64,000 nt of DNA from Aeromonas sobria (GTDB lineage: Bacteria; Pseudomonadota; Gammaproteobacteria; Enterobacterales; Aeromonadaceae): assembly GCF_000820145.1 (NCBI RefSeq), contig NZ_CDBW01000039.1, forward strand, positions 1 to 64,000, in the 5' to 3' direction. The notes under the pieces are model-generated. The model did no database searches. It had not been told where the DNA came from and worked only from the letters and a program-made list of their open reading frames with translations. Made by a program: the position numbers and the translations under genes. Shown in pieces: positions 43,625 through 53,468 of this stretch. Numbering within the stretch: the first letter of the stretch is position 1; every line of letters starts with the position of its first letter.

Positions 43625-44553
43625 TGACACTAGCCCTGTATCGCTATCAACTGCCTTTTACCCAGCCACTGACCTTTCACGGCAAGGTGGAGGTGGCGCG
43701 AGAGGGGCTATTGGTGCGCATCAACGACGGCTGGGGGGAGATTGCCCCCCTGCCCGGCTTCTCGAAAGAGAGCCTGCAACAGGCAGAGGCAGAAGCCCTT
43801 GCCACGCTGGCGGCCCTGGCCGCCGGCGACACTCCGAACCCCGTGCTGCCGTCGGTGCAATTTGGCCTCGACTGCGCGCGCCGGAAATGGCCCGAGCAGC
43901 GCAACCCGCTGCCGGAGCCCTATCCCCTCATTCAAGGCTCCCCCCAGGAGCTGCTGCGCAACTGGAAAGCCTGGCTGCACCGCACCCCCAACAAGGCCAA
44001 GCTGAAGGTGGCGCGCTACCCGATGCGTGACGAGCTGGCGCTGATCCGCCTGCTGTGCGATCGCCTCCCTTCCCTCAAGTTGGTACTGGATGCCAACCAG
44101 GGTTGGACCCGCGAGGAGGCGTGGACCTTCTGCGGCCATCTCGATCCGAATCGCATCGAGTATCTGGAAGACCCCTGTGCCGATTTTGCCGACATCGCCT
44201 TTGTCGCCAACCGCACCGGCATGCCGGTGGCGCTGGACGAGCTGCTGGCGCAAGGCAAGCCGTGGGAGCCGATCCCGCAACTGCGCGCACTGGTGCTCAA
44301 ACCCACCCTGCTCGGTTCGCTGGCCAACTGCGAAGCGCTGATCGCCCGCGCCCACGAACTGCGGCTCAAGGTGATCATCTCCTCCTGCTTCGAATCGGAT
44401 CTGGGCCTGAACCAGCTCTTTCATCTGGCAGGCGAGTGGGCACCGGAACAGGCGCCGGGGCTGGATACCCGCCGCTGGATGGCAGGCAATCTGCTGGGGG
44501 AAGATGGCAAACCGGACCTGAGCCAACTGGAGCAACTGTATTACCGTGATTGA
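43624..44553 (+). CDS. menC: o-Succinylbenzoate synthase
   Basis: 309 residues; start and menB stop share a base (TGATG). Enolase-superfamily residues are in order: KAKLKVARYP (Lys), LVLDANQGWT (Asp), YLEDPCAD (Glu), VALDELLAQG (Asp/Glu) and LVLKPTLLG (second Lys). It dehydrates SHCHC to o-succinylbenzoate. It overlaps menE by 8 nt. Confidence 0.95.
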   Translation: MTLALYRYQLPFTQPLTFHGKVEVAREGLLVRINDGWGEIAPLPGFSKESLQQAEAEALATLAALAAGDTPNPVLPSVQFGLDCARRKWPEQRNPLPEPYPLIQGSPQELLRNWKAWLHRTPNKAKLKVARYPMRDELALIRLLCDRLPSLKLVLDANQGWTREEAWTFCGHLDPNRIEYLEDPCADFADIAFVANRTGMPVALDELLAQGKPWEPIPQLRALVLKPTLLGSLANCEALIARAHELRLKVIISSCFESDLGLNQLFHLAGEWAPEQAPGLDTRRWMAGNLLGEDGKPDLSQLEQLYYRD

Positions 44554-45949
44554 CCCCTCCTGCTCATCCGAACAAACGCCTTGCCCGGTACGCCACCGGG
44601 CAATCACCACCCCGGACCGCATTGCCATCCACGCCGCCTCCCCCCTCAGTTACCGCCAGCTCGATGCCCGCCTCAACAGCCTGTGCCAACAGCTGGAACG
44701 TGCCGGGATGCACCGTGGCGATCATCTGGCGGCGGTGGTGCGCGGGGCGCAGGAAGATGTGCTGCTGGCGTGGGCCTGCGTGCGCAGCGGCGTGGTGTTC
44801 TGCCCGCTCAACCCCGCCTTCCCCATTGAAAAGCAGCATGAGCTGGCGGTGCAACTCGATGCAGGTGCCTTCTGGTCAGCAGGGGAGATCCCGGCAGGCA
44901 ACTGGCAACCCTTGCAGCTCGACTTCACCTGCGAGCTGCCAGCAAGCGAGGAAACCTGGCCGCTGGCATCGACCCAGCTCAACAACATGATCCTCACCTC
45001 CGGCTCCAGCGGCACGCCGAAAGCTGTGGTGCATCGCCTCTGCAACCACCTTGCCTCGGCGCGCGGCTCTGCCACCCTCATTCCCCTCGATGAGGCCTGC
45101 GGTTGGCTACTCTCCCTGCCGCTGTTCCATGTCGGCGGCTACGCCATCCTGTTTCGGGTCTTTTTGGCAGGCGCTACCCTGGTGCTGGATCAGCGTGAAC
45201 GGCCCCTCAAGGAGCGGCTGGAGTGCCAGCCCATCACTCACTTGTCCCTAGTGCCGACCCAGCTCTGGCGCCTGCTGGCAGAGGGTTTTGACCCCGCTCG
45301 CACCTGCCTGCGCGAACTGCTGCTCGGTGGCGCCGCCATCCCGCAACCGCTGGTGAGTCGCCTCTGCGCCATGGGGCTCGAACCCAAGGTGAGCTATGGC
45401 CTCTCCGAGATGGGTAGTCAGGTCTGCACCGCGGTACCCGGCGATGCGGGTGTAGTCGGCCTGCCGCTGCCGGGACGGGAGGTGTGCATCAGAGAGCAGG
45501 AGATCTGCGTGCGTGGCACCACCCTGTTTGCCGGTTACTACCGAGATGGCGGGCTGGATCTGCCCCTCGATGGCGAGGGCTGGTTTCATACCCGCGACAA
45601 GGGGCGGTTCACTGCGGCAGGGGAACTGCTGGTGGAGGGGCGACTCGACAACCTCTTCATCTCGGGGGGCGAAAACATCCAGCCCGAGACCATAGAGCAG
45701 CGACTGGTGGATCATCCCGCCGTCGCCCAGGCGCTGGTGGTGCCGGTGCCGAGCGACGAGTGGGGGCAGCGCCCCGCCGCCTTTATCGACTGGCACGGCG
45801 AGCCGGTTCCCTACCCCGAGCTGGCAGCCTGGATCCGCAGCGCGCTACCCGGCTTTATGGTGCCCGACCAGTGGCTCCCCTGGCCCGATCTCGGCGGCAA
45901 TCTCAAGCCACAACGAAAACAATATCAGCAATCTATCTTCGCCCCTTAA
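44546..45949 (+). CDS. menE: o-Succinylbenzoate-CoA ligase
   Basis: 467 residues from GTG 44546 inside the menC end. ANL-superfamily motifs are present: the AMP loop LTSGSSGTPKAVVH, SYGLSEMGSQ, GEGWFHTRDKGRF and the hinge VEGRLDNLFISGGENIQPE, with GGNLKPQRKQ near the end holding the catalytic Lys. It activates OSB with ATP and CoA for MenB. It ends the men operon. The next 300 bp hold no gene but include an inverted repeat. Confidence 0.95.
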   Translation: MIDPSCSSEQTPCPVRHRAITTPDRIAIHAASPLSYRQLDARLNSLCQQLERAGMHRGDHLAAVVRGAQEDVLLAWACVRSGVVFCPLNPAFPIEKQHELAVQLDAGAFWSAGEIPAGNWQPLQLDFTCELPASEETWPLASTQLNNMILTSGSSGTPKAVVHRLCNHLASARGSATLIPLDEACGWLLSLPLFHVGGYAILFRVFLAGATLVLDQRERPLKERLECQPITHLSLVPTQLWRLLAEGFDPARTCLRELLLGGAAIPQPLVSRLCAMGLEPKVSYGLSEMGSQVCTAVPGDAGVVGLPLPGREVCIREQEICVRGTTLFAGYYRDGGLDLPLDGEGWFHTRDKGRFTAAGELLVEGRLDNLFISGGENIQPETIEQRLVDHPAVAQALVVPVPSDEWGQRPAAFIDWHGEPVPYPELAAWIRSALPGFMVPDQWLPWPDLGGNLKPQRKQYQQSIFAP

Positions 45950-46158
45950 GCCCCCATGCGACAACTTTCGACACCACAGGGTCACATTACATCCAGGTTC
46001 TTCAAAGGAACCCCCTGAATGGCTTGAAATCGAGACGTTGTGCCACATTAATGGGACACAGCGATAACTGCGCCCTCTTTTTTGCTTATTTTTTAAACAA
46101 ACGTAATAACCTAAAACGTCATTGATATGGTCACGTATTTAAACATAGAAATAACTAT

Positions 46159-46189
46159 ATGATAAACAAGGACATTGTTTATTTATCAT
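46159..46189. promoter_or_regulatory. AT-rich inverted repeat upstream of the ToxR-like regulator
   Basis: ATGATAAACAA (46159-46169) faces TTGTTTATTTATCAT (46175-46189), an imperfect dyad about 60 bp before ATG 46250. Likely an operator or promoter dyad, perhaps for autoregulation. Confidence 0.45.
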
Positions 46190-46249
46190 AATTTGAACAA
46201 TGCCAACATGGTGGTAAAATGCACTCCTTGGTAGTTAGGTGAGTCACAG

Positions 46250-47488
46250 ATGAGCAACAAAATCTATAAAATTGCAGAGGATATTTTTTTCTCCGCTGCA
46301 ATATTCAGGCTCTCAAAGGGAGATAAGGACATCAAGCTCAGCAATAAGGAAGCTGAGCTACTCGAAATGCTGTGTGATGAAGCAGGACGTGTCATTGCAA
46401 GAAATACGTTACAAGATGCGTTATGGCCAAATCAGGATAATATGGAGACCAATCTCAATCGCCAGATCCTCTCCCTGAGAAGAAAGCTTGAGTCATTTGG
46501 TTTACTGGATGCGATAGATACAATCCCAAGGGTAGGGTACATGTTTTGTGCCCCGACAGAGCTTGCCGGGGAAGAAAGTGGCGAACTGGTTGATGTCACT
46601 GCAGATCCGGTAGAAGTAACCGCCTCATTGCCACAAGCAAGACGGCAATATTCCCGCAGAAAATATGACCGCTATTTTAACTCTAAACGCATCATGTTAT
46701 TCATGCTGTTGGCTATATCTATCGTCACAGCGGTCGTATTTATTTATAACTACAGTCATAGTAATACTCTGAGGGCAATAAATCTCAGTCATGTCTCCCT
46801 ATATATGACAAGTGATACCGAGAGCACTTTTAATATAAAGATTGACACATTGAAGCCACTTACCCAGAGGATACCTCGTTATGGGGATGAGAATGTATCA
46901 ATTCTTATTGGAACAGAAGCGATCAGCTACTTCACAATTGACAATAAAAACAGAACGTTATCTGAAAATGTTTTTCTACTTCGCGCCAACCATCCAGTTG
47001 CAGAAGAACTGCAATGTGTGATGGCAACCATAGCACTGCAAGGAAAGAGTGTTACTCATAACTATTATAATAATCCCAATACCACAGTTAGATATCATAC
47101 CAGTTGTCAAGCACCGGATAATTGGGTTGAAATAACCAGAAAAAGTAAAATTATTGTTACCACGAACAAAGAAATTGTAGTGGCTACTGTTATTGCAACA
47201 GACCACTTGGGGCAAACTTTGTTTGATCTGGACTCGGTGGGGAATATAGAACGAGATCAAAATGATATTTCGGTAGAAGTAAAAAACACCATAGTCAACT
47301 TTATTGATCAAAAATCATTAATCAATAATAGTATGGTGGCCACTCTTGTTGCCGCACTGACCCCCCCCAAACAAAAATCAGTATTCATTCAACTGCCTGG
47401 CGGGATATATCTATCAAGCTATATGGGAGGCGTTATCTCTTGGCCAGGCCGGAAGAATTTAAATGTGGTTCAACAAAATAACCACTAG
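46250..47488 (+). CDS. ToxR/CadC-like transmembrane transcriptional regulator
   Basis: 412 residues. Residues ~10-100 form an OmpR-type winged helix (LSNKEAELLEMLCDEAGRVI, LWPNQDNMETNLNRQILSLRRKLE, IPRVGYMF). One membrane helix follows at ~147-168 (IMLFMLLAISIVTAVVFIYNY), then a periplasmic domain of ~240 residues of unknown type. Such proteins bind DNA while anchored in the membrane and sense external signals. The gene is AT-rich and ends 1 bp from the stop of the convergent fimbrial operon, which makes that operon its most likely target. Confidence 0.88.
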   Translation: MSNKIYKIAEDIFFSAAIFRLSKGDKDIKLSNKEAELLEMLCDEAGRVIARNTLQDALWPNQDNMETNLNRQILSLRRKLESFGLLDAIDTIPRVGYMFCAPTELAGEESGELVDVTADPVEVTASLPQARRQYSRRKYDRYFNSKRIMLFMLLAISIVTAVVFIYNYSHSNTLRAINLSHVSLYMTSDTESTFNIKIDTLKPLTQRIPRYGDENVSILIGTEAISYFTIDNKNRTLSENVFLLRANHPVAEELQCVMATIALQGKSVTHNYYNNPNTTVRYHTSCQAPDNWVEITRKSKIIVTTNKEIVVATVIATDHLGQTLFDLDSVGNIERDQNDISVEVKNTIVNFIDQKSLINNSMVATLVAALTPPKQKSVFIQLPGGIYLSSYMGGVISWPGRKNLNVVQQNNH

Positions 47489-47489
47489 T

Positions 47490-48041
47490 TTATTCATAGG
47501 ACACGATAAAATTAGCCACGGCAGTGTAATCGCCTGGTTTAATATTTTTTGCGGCTATTGCATCCGGGTGCCCCGCTACTCTTGCAGAAAACTGCAGCTC
47601 ATTTTCACTAGAACCACCCAGAATATAACCACGGGAAGGGGAGCCCAAGTCCAGCGGAGCCTGGCTGACATCATATAGCCTGATACCGGCCCCCCTGGCT
47701 GAGCCTGCAGAAAAGGCCAAGCCACCCTTGATCTGCTGATCAGCGGCACCAGTAAAAGTTACCTTTGCCATACGGAAAATACCTGGCTTGCAGTTGGTCA
47801 GCCTGATGGTGAAAGGCACTTGAGCACTGGTCCCCAAAGCGTAAAGCTCTCTCACATCAACCACTCCCATATCGACAGACTGAGCAGCCGATCCGGGTGA
47901 TACCACACACGGCTGGTCAATAATTCGGCCATGCAGCTGGACTTTATTTCCTAGCAGTTCCAGATCTTCACCAACGCGAGTGACATCTGCGGCCACCAAC
48001 CCTGGAAAAAGTATCAATCCAATCCACAATGTTCGCAACAT
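47490..48041 (-). CDS. Fimbrial minor subunit (type 1 pilin family)
   Basis: 183 residues from ATG 48041. The signal peptide MLRTLWIGLILFPGLVAA is followed by the pilin fold with the conserved Cys pair (IIDQPCVVSP and RLTNCKPG) and a C-terminal strand ending YTAVANFIVSYE, the donor-strand/chaperone-binding motif. It is the last gene of the operon, 10 nt after the adhesin-like gene. It may be an adaptor or minor shaft subunit. Confidence 0.88.
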   Translation of the reverse strand: MLRTLWIGLILFPGLVAADVTRVGEDLELLGNKVQLHGRIIDQPCVVSPGSAAQSVDMGVVDVRELYALGTSAQVPFTIRLTNCKPGIFRMAKVTFTGAADQQIKGGLAFSAGSARGAGIRLYDVSQAPLDLGSPSRGYILGGSSENELQFSARVAGHPDAIAAKNIKPGDYTAVANFIVSYE

Positions 48042-48051
48042 ATGCTCATCC

Positions 48052-49080
48052 TCACTGAAATTCAGCAACGATCGTTGCAGTTGCATAAAAATCACCCGCT
48101 GGAATATCTGCCCCAGCTAGTGATACGGGTGCAGCGATAAAGCCCCAATCCCCTATGTTGCCCTGCATCGAGACAGGATAAAATTTATTAATCTGCAACT
48201 GCGAGCCATCAAGCTGCTTAAACTTAATCCCTAGATCATTAATAACCTGCCCACCTTGATAACCATCTTTTGTCGTCCGTAAATAATCACTGCTAAATGA
48301 AGCAGGCCGACCGGACACAGCCAAATTTACTTTTAACGCGTCACCTTCAAATGCGCCGCCTTCGCATCGAAAAGTCAATGGAAGTGTTTTTTCATGATTA
48401 TTTCCATCCAATCCGCTGCCCGGCAGATCGCCAAATTCTACCTCTATAGTTTGCCCACCATTAATCACACACTTTTCCGGAACATAAAGAATGGCGGAGG
48501 TAATAGTAATGCGAGACATTGGCAAACCGTTGAAGTCACTGACGGTAGAACCTAATCGGCCAAACATCTCAACAACCTGTCGATCAGATATTTGAACCCC
48601 ATTAATGATTTTCTTCCTGACGCGAAAGGTCACTCTACCCCGGCTACCACTTTCGAAGTTACTGATCCTGGTTTCCCCCCCCTTATTACAACGATAATTT
48701 GATAACTTATTATCCTCATTAGGGAATGGCGCGGCGACATATTCCTTTTTATTACCAGCAATCCAGATCTCAACCTTCATATCCAGAAAATCATTCAGTT
48801 TTACAAATTTATCCGCCAACTGAATTAAGCCATCACTCATGGTTGATTTGTAAAAAACCGAGGACGGTGGGATAGTTTTATTTGGGCAAGTCACAATACC
48901 TGAGTACTGCCCCCCCAAATTCCATGTGAACGCATTGGTGATAAACCCAGGCTTATTCTGGATGTCTGCTTTATCAAGCGAGATAGAATAGTCATGAGTA
49001 GGGTTAGGTGTCACATAGCCATTTGCCAGCACGATACTGGAAAATAATATAGAACTGACACAAAAAGCAGAACGCAACAT
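48052..49080 (-). CDS. Probable fimbrial tip adhesin (two-domain)
   Basis: 342 residues from ATG 49080. The signal peptide MLRSAFCVSSILFSSIVLA precedes a ~175-residue N-terminal domain of unknown specificity. A pilin-like C-terminal half follows (CVINGGQTIEVEFGDLPGSGLDG..., ending FYATATIVAEFQ), with the Cys at 'EKCVING' and 'FRCEGG'. Length and layout match chaperone-usher adhesins of the FimH/MrpH kind. It lies 4 nt after the chaperone gene. The ligand cannot be predicted. Confidence 0.8.
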   Translation of the reverse strand: MLRSAFCVSSILFSSIVLANGYVTPNPTHDYSISLDKADIQNKPGFITNAFTWNLGGQYSGIVTCPNKTIPPSSVFYKSTMSDGLIQLADKFVKLNDFLDMKVEIWIAGNKKEYVAAPFPNEDNKLSNYRCNKGGETRISNFESGSRGRVTFRVRKKIINGVQISDRQVVEMFGRLGSTVSDFNGLPMSRITITSAILYVPEKCVINGGQTIEVEFGDLPGSGLDGNNHEKTLPLTFRCEGGAFEGDALKVNLAVSGRPASFSSDYLRTTKDGYQGGQVINDLGIKFKQLDGSQLQINKFYPVSMQGNIGDWGFIAAPVSLAGADIPAGDFYATATIVAEFQ

Positions 49081-49084
49081 AGTG

Positions 49085-49816
49085 TTACTCACTCTTGATA
49101 GCTTTACAGGAATTTCCTGCGCACTGATATTTGACATCCATATATCCGCCGTAATCATTGACATAGCTGATAATAAATTCATTACCCAGTGCTTCTGGAA
49201 CATTGACGTTCAGCTCTGACTTGGGTGCAACCATAAAGGCCGAGAAGCCCTTGATGGCACTCTTCTCCTTCCCTTTGGGATGAGCAAGCCCGACATAGGT
49301 GATGAAATAGGGCGTCGGGTTATTGAGCTTGAGGGCTGCCCCCTGTTTAGTGATGGTCACCTGATCCTGCCAGACGGCTCCCCGCTCCGGCAGAATGGCT
49401 TCGGGGCGATAGAAGAGCTTGATCTTGGACTGTACCGCGATCTGCATTACGTTGCTCTTCTCGCTCTTGGGCGGGATTTCGCGCAAATTGAAGTAATAAA
49501 TAGACTCGCGATCCTTTGGCAAGCTTTCAATTGCTGGCACAGATGCAATTCTGACAATCGACTTCTGGTTAGCATCTACCCGCTGTACCGGTGGCAGCAC
49601 CACGAACGGTGAAGAGATCTTCTGCCCCTGGGTATCTTCAATCCAGGCCTGTGCCAAATAGGGCAGTTTCTGGTTCTCGTTTTTGATATTCAGACTGATA
49701 GATTTGGCACCACCGGGATAAACGGCTCGGGTGCGATCCAGCACGATGGCAGCGCTGGCGTTGAGAGAGGTCATGCCCAGAACGGCCAGACAGGTATAAG
49801 AGAGTAGCTTTTTCAT
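49085..49816 (-). CDS. Periplasmic fimbrial chaperone (PapD/FimC type)
   Basis: 243 residues with the signal peptide MKKLLSYTCLAVLGMTSLNASA. Family markers are LDRTRAVYPGGAKSISLNIKNEN, YLAQAWIEDTQG, VLPPVQRVDANQKSIVRI and YYFNLREIPPKSE. The G1 strand region and the Arg in LDRTR, equivalent to PapD Arg8, cap pilin subunits until the usher. It lies between the usher (10-nt gap) and the adhesin gene. Confidence 0.95.
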   Translation of the reverse strand: MKKLLSYTCLAVLGMTSLNASAAIVLDRTRAVYPGGAKSISLNIKNENQKLPYLAQAWIEDTQGQKISSPFVVLPPVQRVDANQKSIVRIASVPAIESLPKDRESIYYFNLREIPPKSEKSNVMQIAVQSKIKLFYRPEAILPERGAVWQDQVTITKQGAALKLNNPTPYFITYVGLAHPKGKEKSAIKGFSAFMVAPKSELNVNVPEALGNEFIISYVNDYGGYMDVKYQCAGNSCKAIKSE

Positions 49817-49826
49817 CGGTATCCCA

Positions 49827-52361
49827 TTACTTGCAAGTGAGAGTCTTCATCGACAGATCTGTTACTTCACGCGGCGCCACAATCTTGCAATGACGGGAAC
49901 CGCCCCATGAAAGTTCAAACGATTCATCCGGCTTTACCCCAGTCAAATAGATCAGGCCATCCTCATCCACGACAGAGAGAACACGTCCAGAATCCTTGAT
50001 AACAGTGGCGCCGAATGGAGGATTGGAGCCATCAGGCAGCCTGACAGTAGCCAGCATCTTGAACCCTTGAGCGATCTCGAATGGGTTATAACCAATCGCA
50101 CCTTCGGTCAGGGTACCTTGTTTGATCGCATTAATTGCATCAATATCATCTTCCAGCTGATCCACATCTATGCGGGTATCGCTCTTGCGATAGTCCGTCA
50201 TATCGCTAATAACCGCGACACCAAATCTGTTTGTCACGGCACGGCCATTGTTGAAAGAAACGCCAGAGACCTTATCTGTATCCACCATCATCCGTGTACC
50301 ACCCCGTCGAGTCGCCTGATGCAACGCGGCGCCATGTTCGGTCGCCGTCAATCCGCCCCGCATGCTGGCACCTAACGAGGTGTATTCACTCTGTACGCTG
50401 TAGGCATTGAGGCTGACCGCACCAATATCGCTGTTATGGTTGTAATAACCCCGAGCAACGCCATGACCATTGCTTTGCACACCCGCCCCCAGCTGATAGG
50501 TATCATCTGGGCTGCTGTAATCCTGATAGGTCGCTAAATGAGTGACCTTGCCATTGGAGGATTGCACGCTATATCCCGCACTTTTTCTGTCTCCAATTGG
50601 CATGCTGACCGTCAGCATGACACTTCTGTCATCCTCATAATTTTCAGTCTTGGTTTTGTAAGCAGAGAGATAAAGCGATATATCCTTGAATGTGCCGATA
50701 TTGACACTCTTGTTGATGGATAATCCGTAACGATCTTCTGCTTCGTGATCCCAATAAGTCCTGTGGGTGTAATCAAGATAAATGGTTAATGCCTTGGCAG
50801 CATCATCGGCCCAAAAGGTTTTATTGGCCGTAATGGTATACAGCTCTTTATCTCCCCAAGTGTTGTAATCATCATTTGAAGCTGTCTCATTTTTCTCCAA
50901 CCGATCTTTGTTATTCAAAAACTGTGACATGGTCATAAAATCATGCTGAGAAAAACGGTAACCAGCAAACGTAATCGAGCTGTTATATTCATCGAACTGC
51001 TTTGCATAGTTCAAGCGAAATGACTGACCAATCTTGGTCGGAAGCCCTGGTAATTTTGCAATGGACTGAGTCAAGTCGGCAGAAATAGCACCGAATGCAT
51101 ACAAGTCGCGCCCGATACCCAATCCCATGGAGTTATATTCACCAGCAATAAGAGTGCCACCATACAGTGACCATGAGTTGGCAACCCCCCACGAAAAATC
51201 ACCCGTCACAAATCCGGGTCCGTGCACATCATGAGCCGAATCACCCAGTTCAGAAGGAGCACCAACCGAGAGGTTATATCTGACATATCCCGGACGAGTT
51301 AGATAAGGAACCGTAGCGGTATCCACCTGAAAAGAGCTGACACTGCCATCCTGCTCTTCTACCCGTACATCAAGGCGACCACGCACCGAGCTGTCCAGTC
51401 CCTGTATACGGAACGGACCTGCAGGCACGTTGGTTTCATAAATCACTCGACCAGACTGGGAAACAGTCACCTTGGCGTTGGTCTTGGCAATACCGCTCAC
51501 TTCAGGAGCATAGCCTTGCAGACTGGGGGGCAGCATGCGTTCATCATTGGCCAAATTGACCCCGGTGTAGCGGAAGCCATCAATCAACTGGGAGTTGAGC
51601 TGCTGTTCACCGACTGTCAATTTGGCTGCCATTGCTGACAACGGACGATAGGCGTAAATACGGTTCAGCTCCGCGGAAGTCCGTTCGTCATCACCCCAAT
51701 AAGAGTTGGCCTGATAATCACCACGCATGCGCCAAGGACCATAGTTTACCCCCAGCGTACCGTAACTACTGATGTTGCTATTGGAGTAGCCACTCCCCTC
51801 ATTGACTTGGGCGTTGATATTGTAATCAAGCATAAGACCCGTGATCCCATCATCCCACTGCTCCGGCGGGATCCAGTTCGGATCACTGTATTTCATCCAT
51901 GCTTGCGGCACGGCAATCCGAAGCAAGCCATTGCCGATATCATTGGAGATCACCACCCCATCCAGCGCAAGAAGGTTGGCGCACTGGCCCTGATGCCAGG
52001 TATCAATTTTGGCAATGGCCTCATCGGTCAGCGCCAGCTTGGGGATCACTGCAGGTGGCAGACACGCCACGCCACCCTTTCCCTTGCCTGTTTCGGTTTC
52101 GTAGAAAGGGAGCTTCTGCAGGGGAAGCTTGTTTTTGTTGACCTCGATCTCGAGGTAATAGTCTCCGGGAAGGATATACCCTTCGTCAGCAAACTGGGAC
52201 AGATCGATCTTGGTTCGCTCATCCAGGTCAAGCGCATCGATATTAAACTCCGTATCTGCCCATGCGTAATCTGCCACAGCCAACAGGCATGGTACGCATA
52301 GCATAAAAGCCATTTTTGAATAATGTTTCTTTCTAGCAGAGTCTGATATTGAAACGCTCAT
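49827..52361 (-). CDS. Outer-membrane fimbrial usher (FimD/PapC type)
   Basis: 844 residues from ATG 52361; the longer frame begins at a TTG. An extended signal region ends in LAVADYAWA before DTEFNIDALDL. The N-terminal domain, the 24-strand barrel with the plug, and the C-terminal domains are recognisable: YVRYNLSVGAPSELGD, GGTLIAGEYNSMGLGIGRDL, and PPFGATVIKDSGRVLSVVDEDGLIYLTGV near the end. It assembles and secretes the fimbria. It is the central gene of the six-gene operon. Confidence 0.95.
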   Translation of the reverse strand: MSVSISDSARKKHYSKMAFMLCVPCLLAVADYAWADTEFNIDALDLDERTKIDLSQFADEGYILPGDYYLEIEVNKNKLPLQKLPFYETETGKGKGGVACLPPAVIPKLALTDEAIAKIDTWHQGQCANLLALDGVVISNDIGNGLLRIAVPQAWMKYSDPNWIPPEQWDDGITGLMLDYNINAQVNEGSGYSNSNISSYGTLGVNYGPWRMRGDYQANSYWGDDERTSAELNRIYAYRPLSAMAAKLTVGEQQLNSQLIDGFRYTGVNLANDERMLPPSLQGYAPEVSGIAKTNAKVTVSQSGRVIYETNVPAGPFRIQGLDSSVRGRLDVRVEEQDGSVSSFQVDTATVPYLTRPGYVRYNLSVGAPSELGDSAHDVHGPGFVTGDFSWGVANSWSLYGGTLIAGEYNSMGLGIGRDLYAFGAISADLTQSIAKLPGLPTKIGQSFRLNYAKQFDEYNSSITFAGYRFSQHDFMTMSQFLNNKDRLEKNETASNDDYNTWGDKELYTITANKTFWADDAAKALTIYLDYTHRTYWDHEAEDRYGLSINKSVNIGTFKDISLYLSAYKTKTENYEDDRSVMLTVSMPIGDRKSAGYSVQSSNGKVTHLATYQDYSSPDDTYQLGAGVQSNGHGVARGYYNHNSDIGAVSLNAYSVQSEYTSLGASMRGGLTATEHGAALHQATRRGGTRMMVDTDKVSGVSFNNGRAVTNRFGVAVISDMTDYRKSDTRIDVDQLEDDIDAINAIKQGTLTEGAIGYNPFEIAQGFKMLATVRLPDGSNPPFGATVIKDSGRVLSVVDEDGLIYLTGVKPDESFELSWGGSRHCKIVAPREVTDLSMKTLTCK

Positions 52362-52429
52362 ATATTCACTCAAGGGATATCATAACGGTCTCACATAATG
52401 AGGTATCTACACTAAGCAATTCTATTTAC

Positions 52430-52831
52430 TTACATATAACTGAGTTCGAATAATGCTGTACTGTCTGGGTAATAAACCTTGCGACCATGCAGACCCAATT
52501 TAAACTCCATATCGCTGTTCACAATGTCTGACATGATAAAATTAGCACCCGAGACATTCTGATATTGCCCATTCTCGATAATGCCAAGTTCATCCATCAT
52601 TGGACCGCGTACAGACATGGAAATAAAAGGAAGTGATGCACTTGCGGACCCAGGTATGTGGCAGCCACTTAGTTTCAGAGAGCCATGATATGGTTGTTGC
52701 AAAGGGATGTTTTGCTGTACATCCAAAGTGCATGCTGACTCAGCCAACCCGTCAGTGATTTCATTGGCATAAACGGCTCCCGCCATCAGCGCCATCGGCA
52801 GTACGGCCGCTACCATAAATACGCTTTTCAT
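52430..52831 (-). CDS. Small secreted protein of the fimbrial operon, unknown
   Basis: 133 residues from ATG 52831. The signal peptide MKSVFMVAAVLPMALMAGAVYA is clear. The mature part holds two cysteines (ESACTLDVQ and LSGCHIPGS) and ends LFELSYM, which resembles a pilin terminal strand, but the domain is shorter than a normal pilin. It sits between the major subunit (85 nt) and the usher (68 nt). It may be a minor pilin-like initiator or terminator; the family is not recognised. Confidence 0.7.
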   Translation of the reverse strand: MKSVFMVAAVLPMALMAGAVYANEITDGLAESACTLDVQQNIPLQQPYHGSLKLSGCHIPGSASASLPFISMSVRGPMMDELGIIENGQYQNVSGANFIMSDIVNSDMEFKLGLHGRKVYYPDSTALFELSYM

Positions 52832-52916
52832 GAGCCATATCCGCAGTGAAGAAAAGATATGTGAAGTTGTGGTGACTGACGCCACCACAACCCTTGTCAC
52901 ACGTTAAGGCAGACTA

Positions 52917-53468
52917 TTACTCGTAGGAGAGAGTAAAGTTGGTCACTGCAGTGAACGCGCCAGCTTTCAGCGGGTTGGCGGTCTGATCGGCGTAACCTTT
53001 CAGTACGGCGCTGAACGGCAGCTCGTTGTCACCGTTTACCAAGCCAAAAGCCGCGGTCGGTTCACCCAGAACGATAGCTGCGCCAGTACCTGGTGCAGTC
53101 ATCTTGATACCAGCACCAGCAGCTTGGCCACCACCGATAACCAGCAGGCTAGGCTCTACAGGATCCTTGATGCCACTAAAGGTTACTTTTACAGCGTCTT
53201 CATCAGGGGTGATTTCACAGTTCAACAGCTTGATGCTGAACGGCTGGGAGTTGGACTCCCCACCTTTAACCAGTTCTTTGGTGGTGATCTGGCCCATTTC
53301 AACAACCTGGTTAACAGACTCGGAAGCAACAGAGCAAGGAGCATTGATAATTTCACCGTTGAAAGTGACTTTACCGGAACCGGAACCGGCACCGCCAGCA
53401 GCAACCGCTGAGCCGCACAGCAGCATGGAACCAACACCCATAGCAACCAGAATATTATTAGCTTTCAT
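52917..53468 (-). CDS. Major fimbrial subunit (type 1 pilin family)
   Basis: 183 residues. The signal peptide MKANNILVAMGVGSMLLCGSAVA is followed by AGGAGSGSGKVTFNGEIINAPC, with the first conserved Cys; the second is in KLLNCEI. The C-terminal strand reads KAGAFTAVTNFTLSYE, with the penultimate Tyr used by chaperone and usher. First position, 183 aa and GC closer to the core genome than flanking intergenic DNA suggest high expression. It is likely the shaft pilin. Confidence 0.93.
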   Translation of the reverse strand: MKANNILVAMGVGSMLLCGSAVAAGGAGSGSGKVTFNGEIINAPCSVASESVNQVVEMGQITTKELVKGGESNSQPFSIKLLNCEITPDEDAVKVTFSGIKDPVEPSLLVIGGGQAAGAGIKMTAPGTGAAIVLGEPTAAFGLVNGDNELPFSAVLKGYADQTANPLKAGAFTAVTNFTLSYE

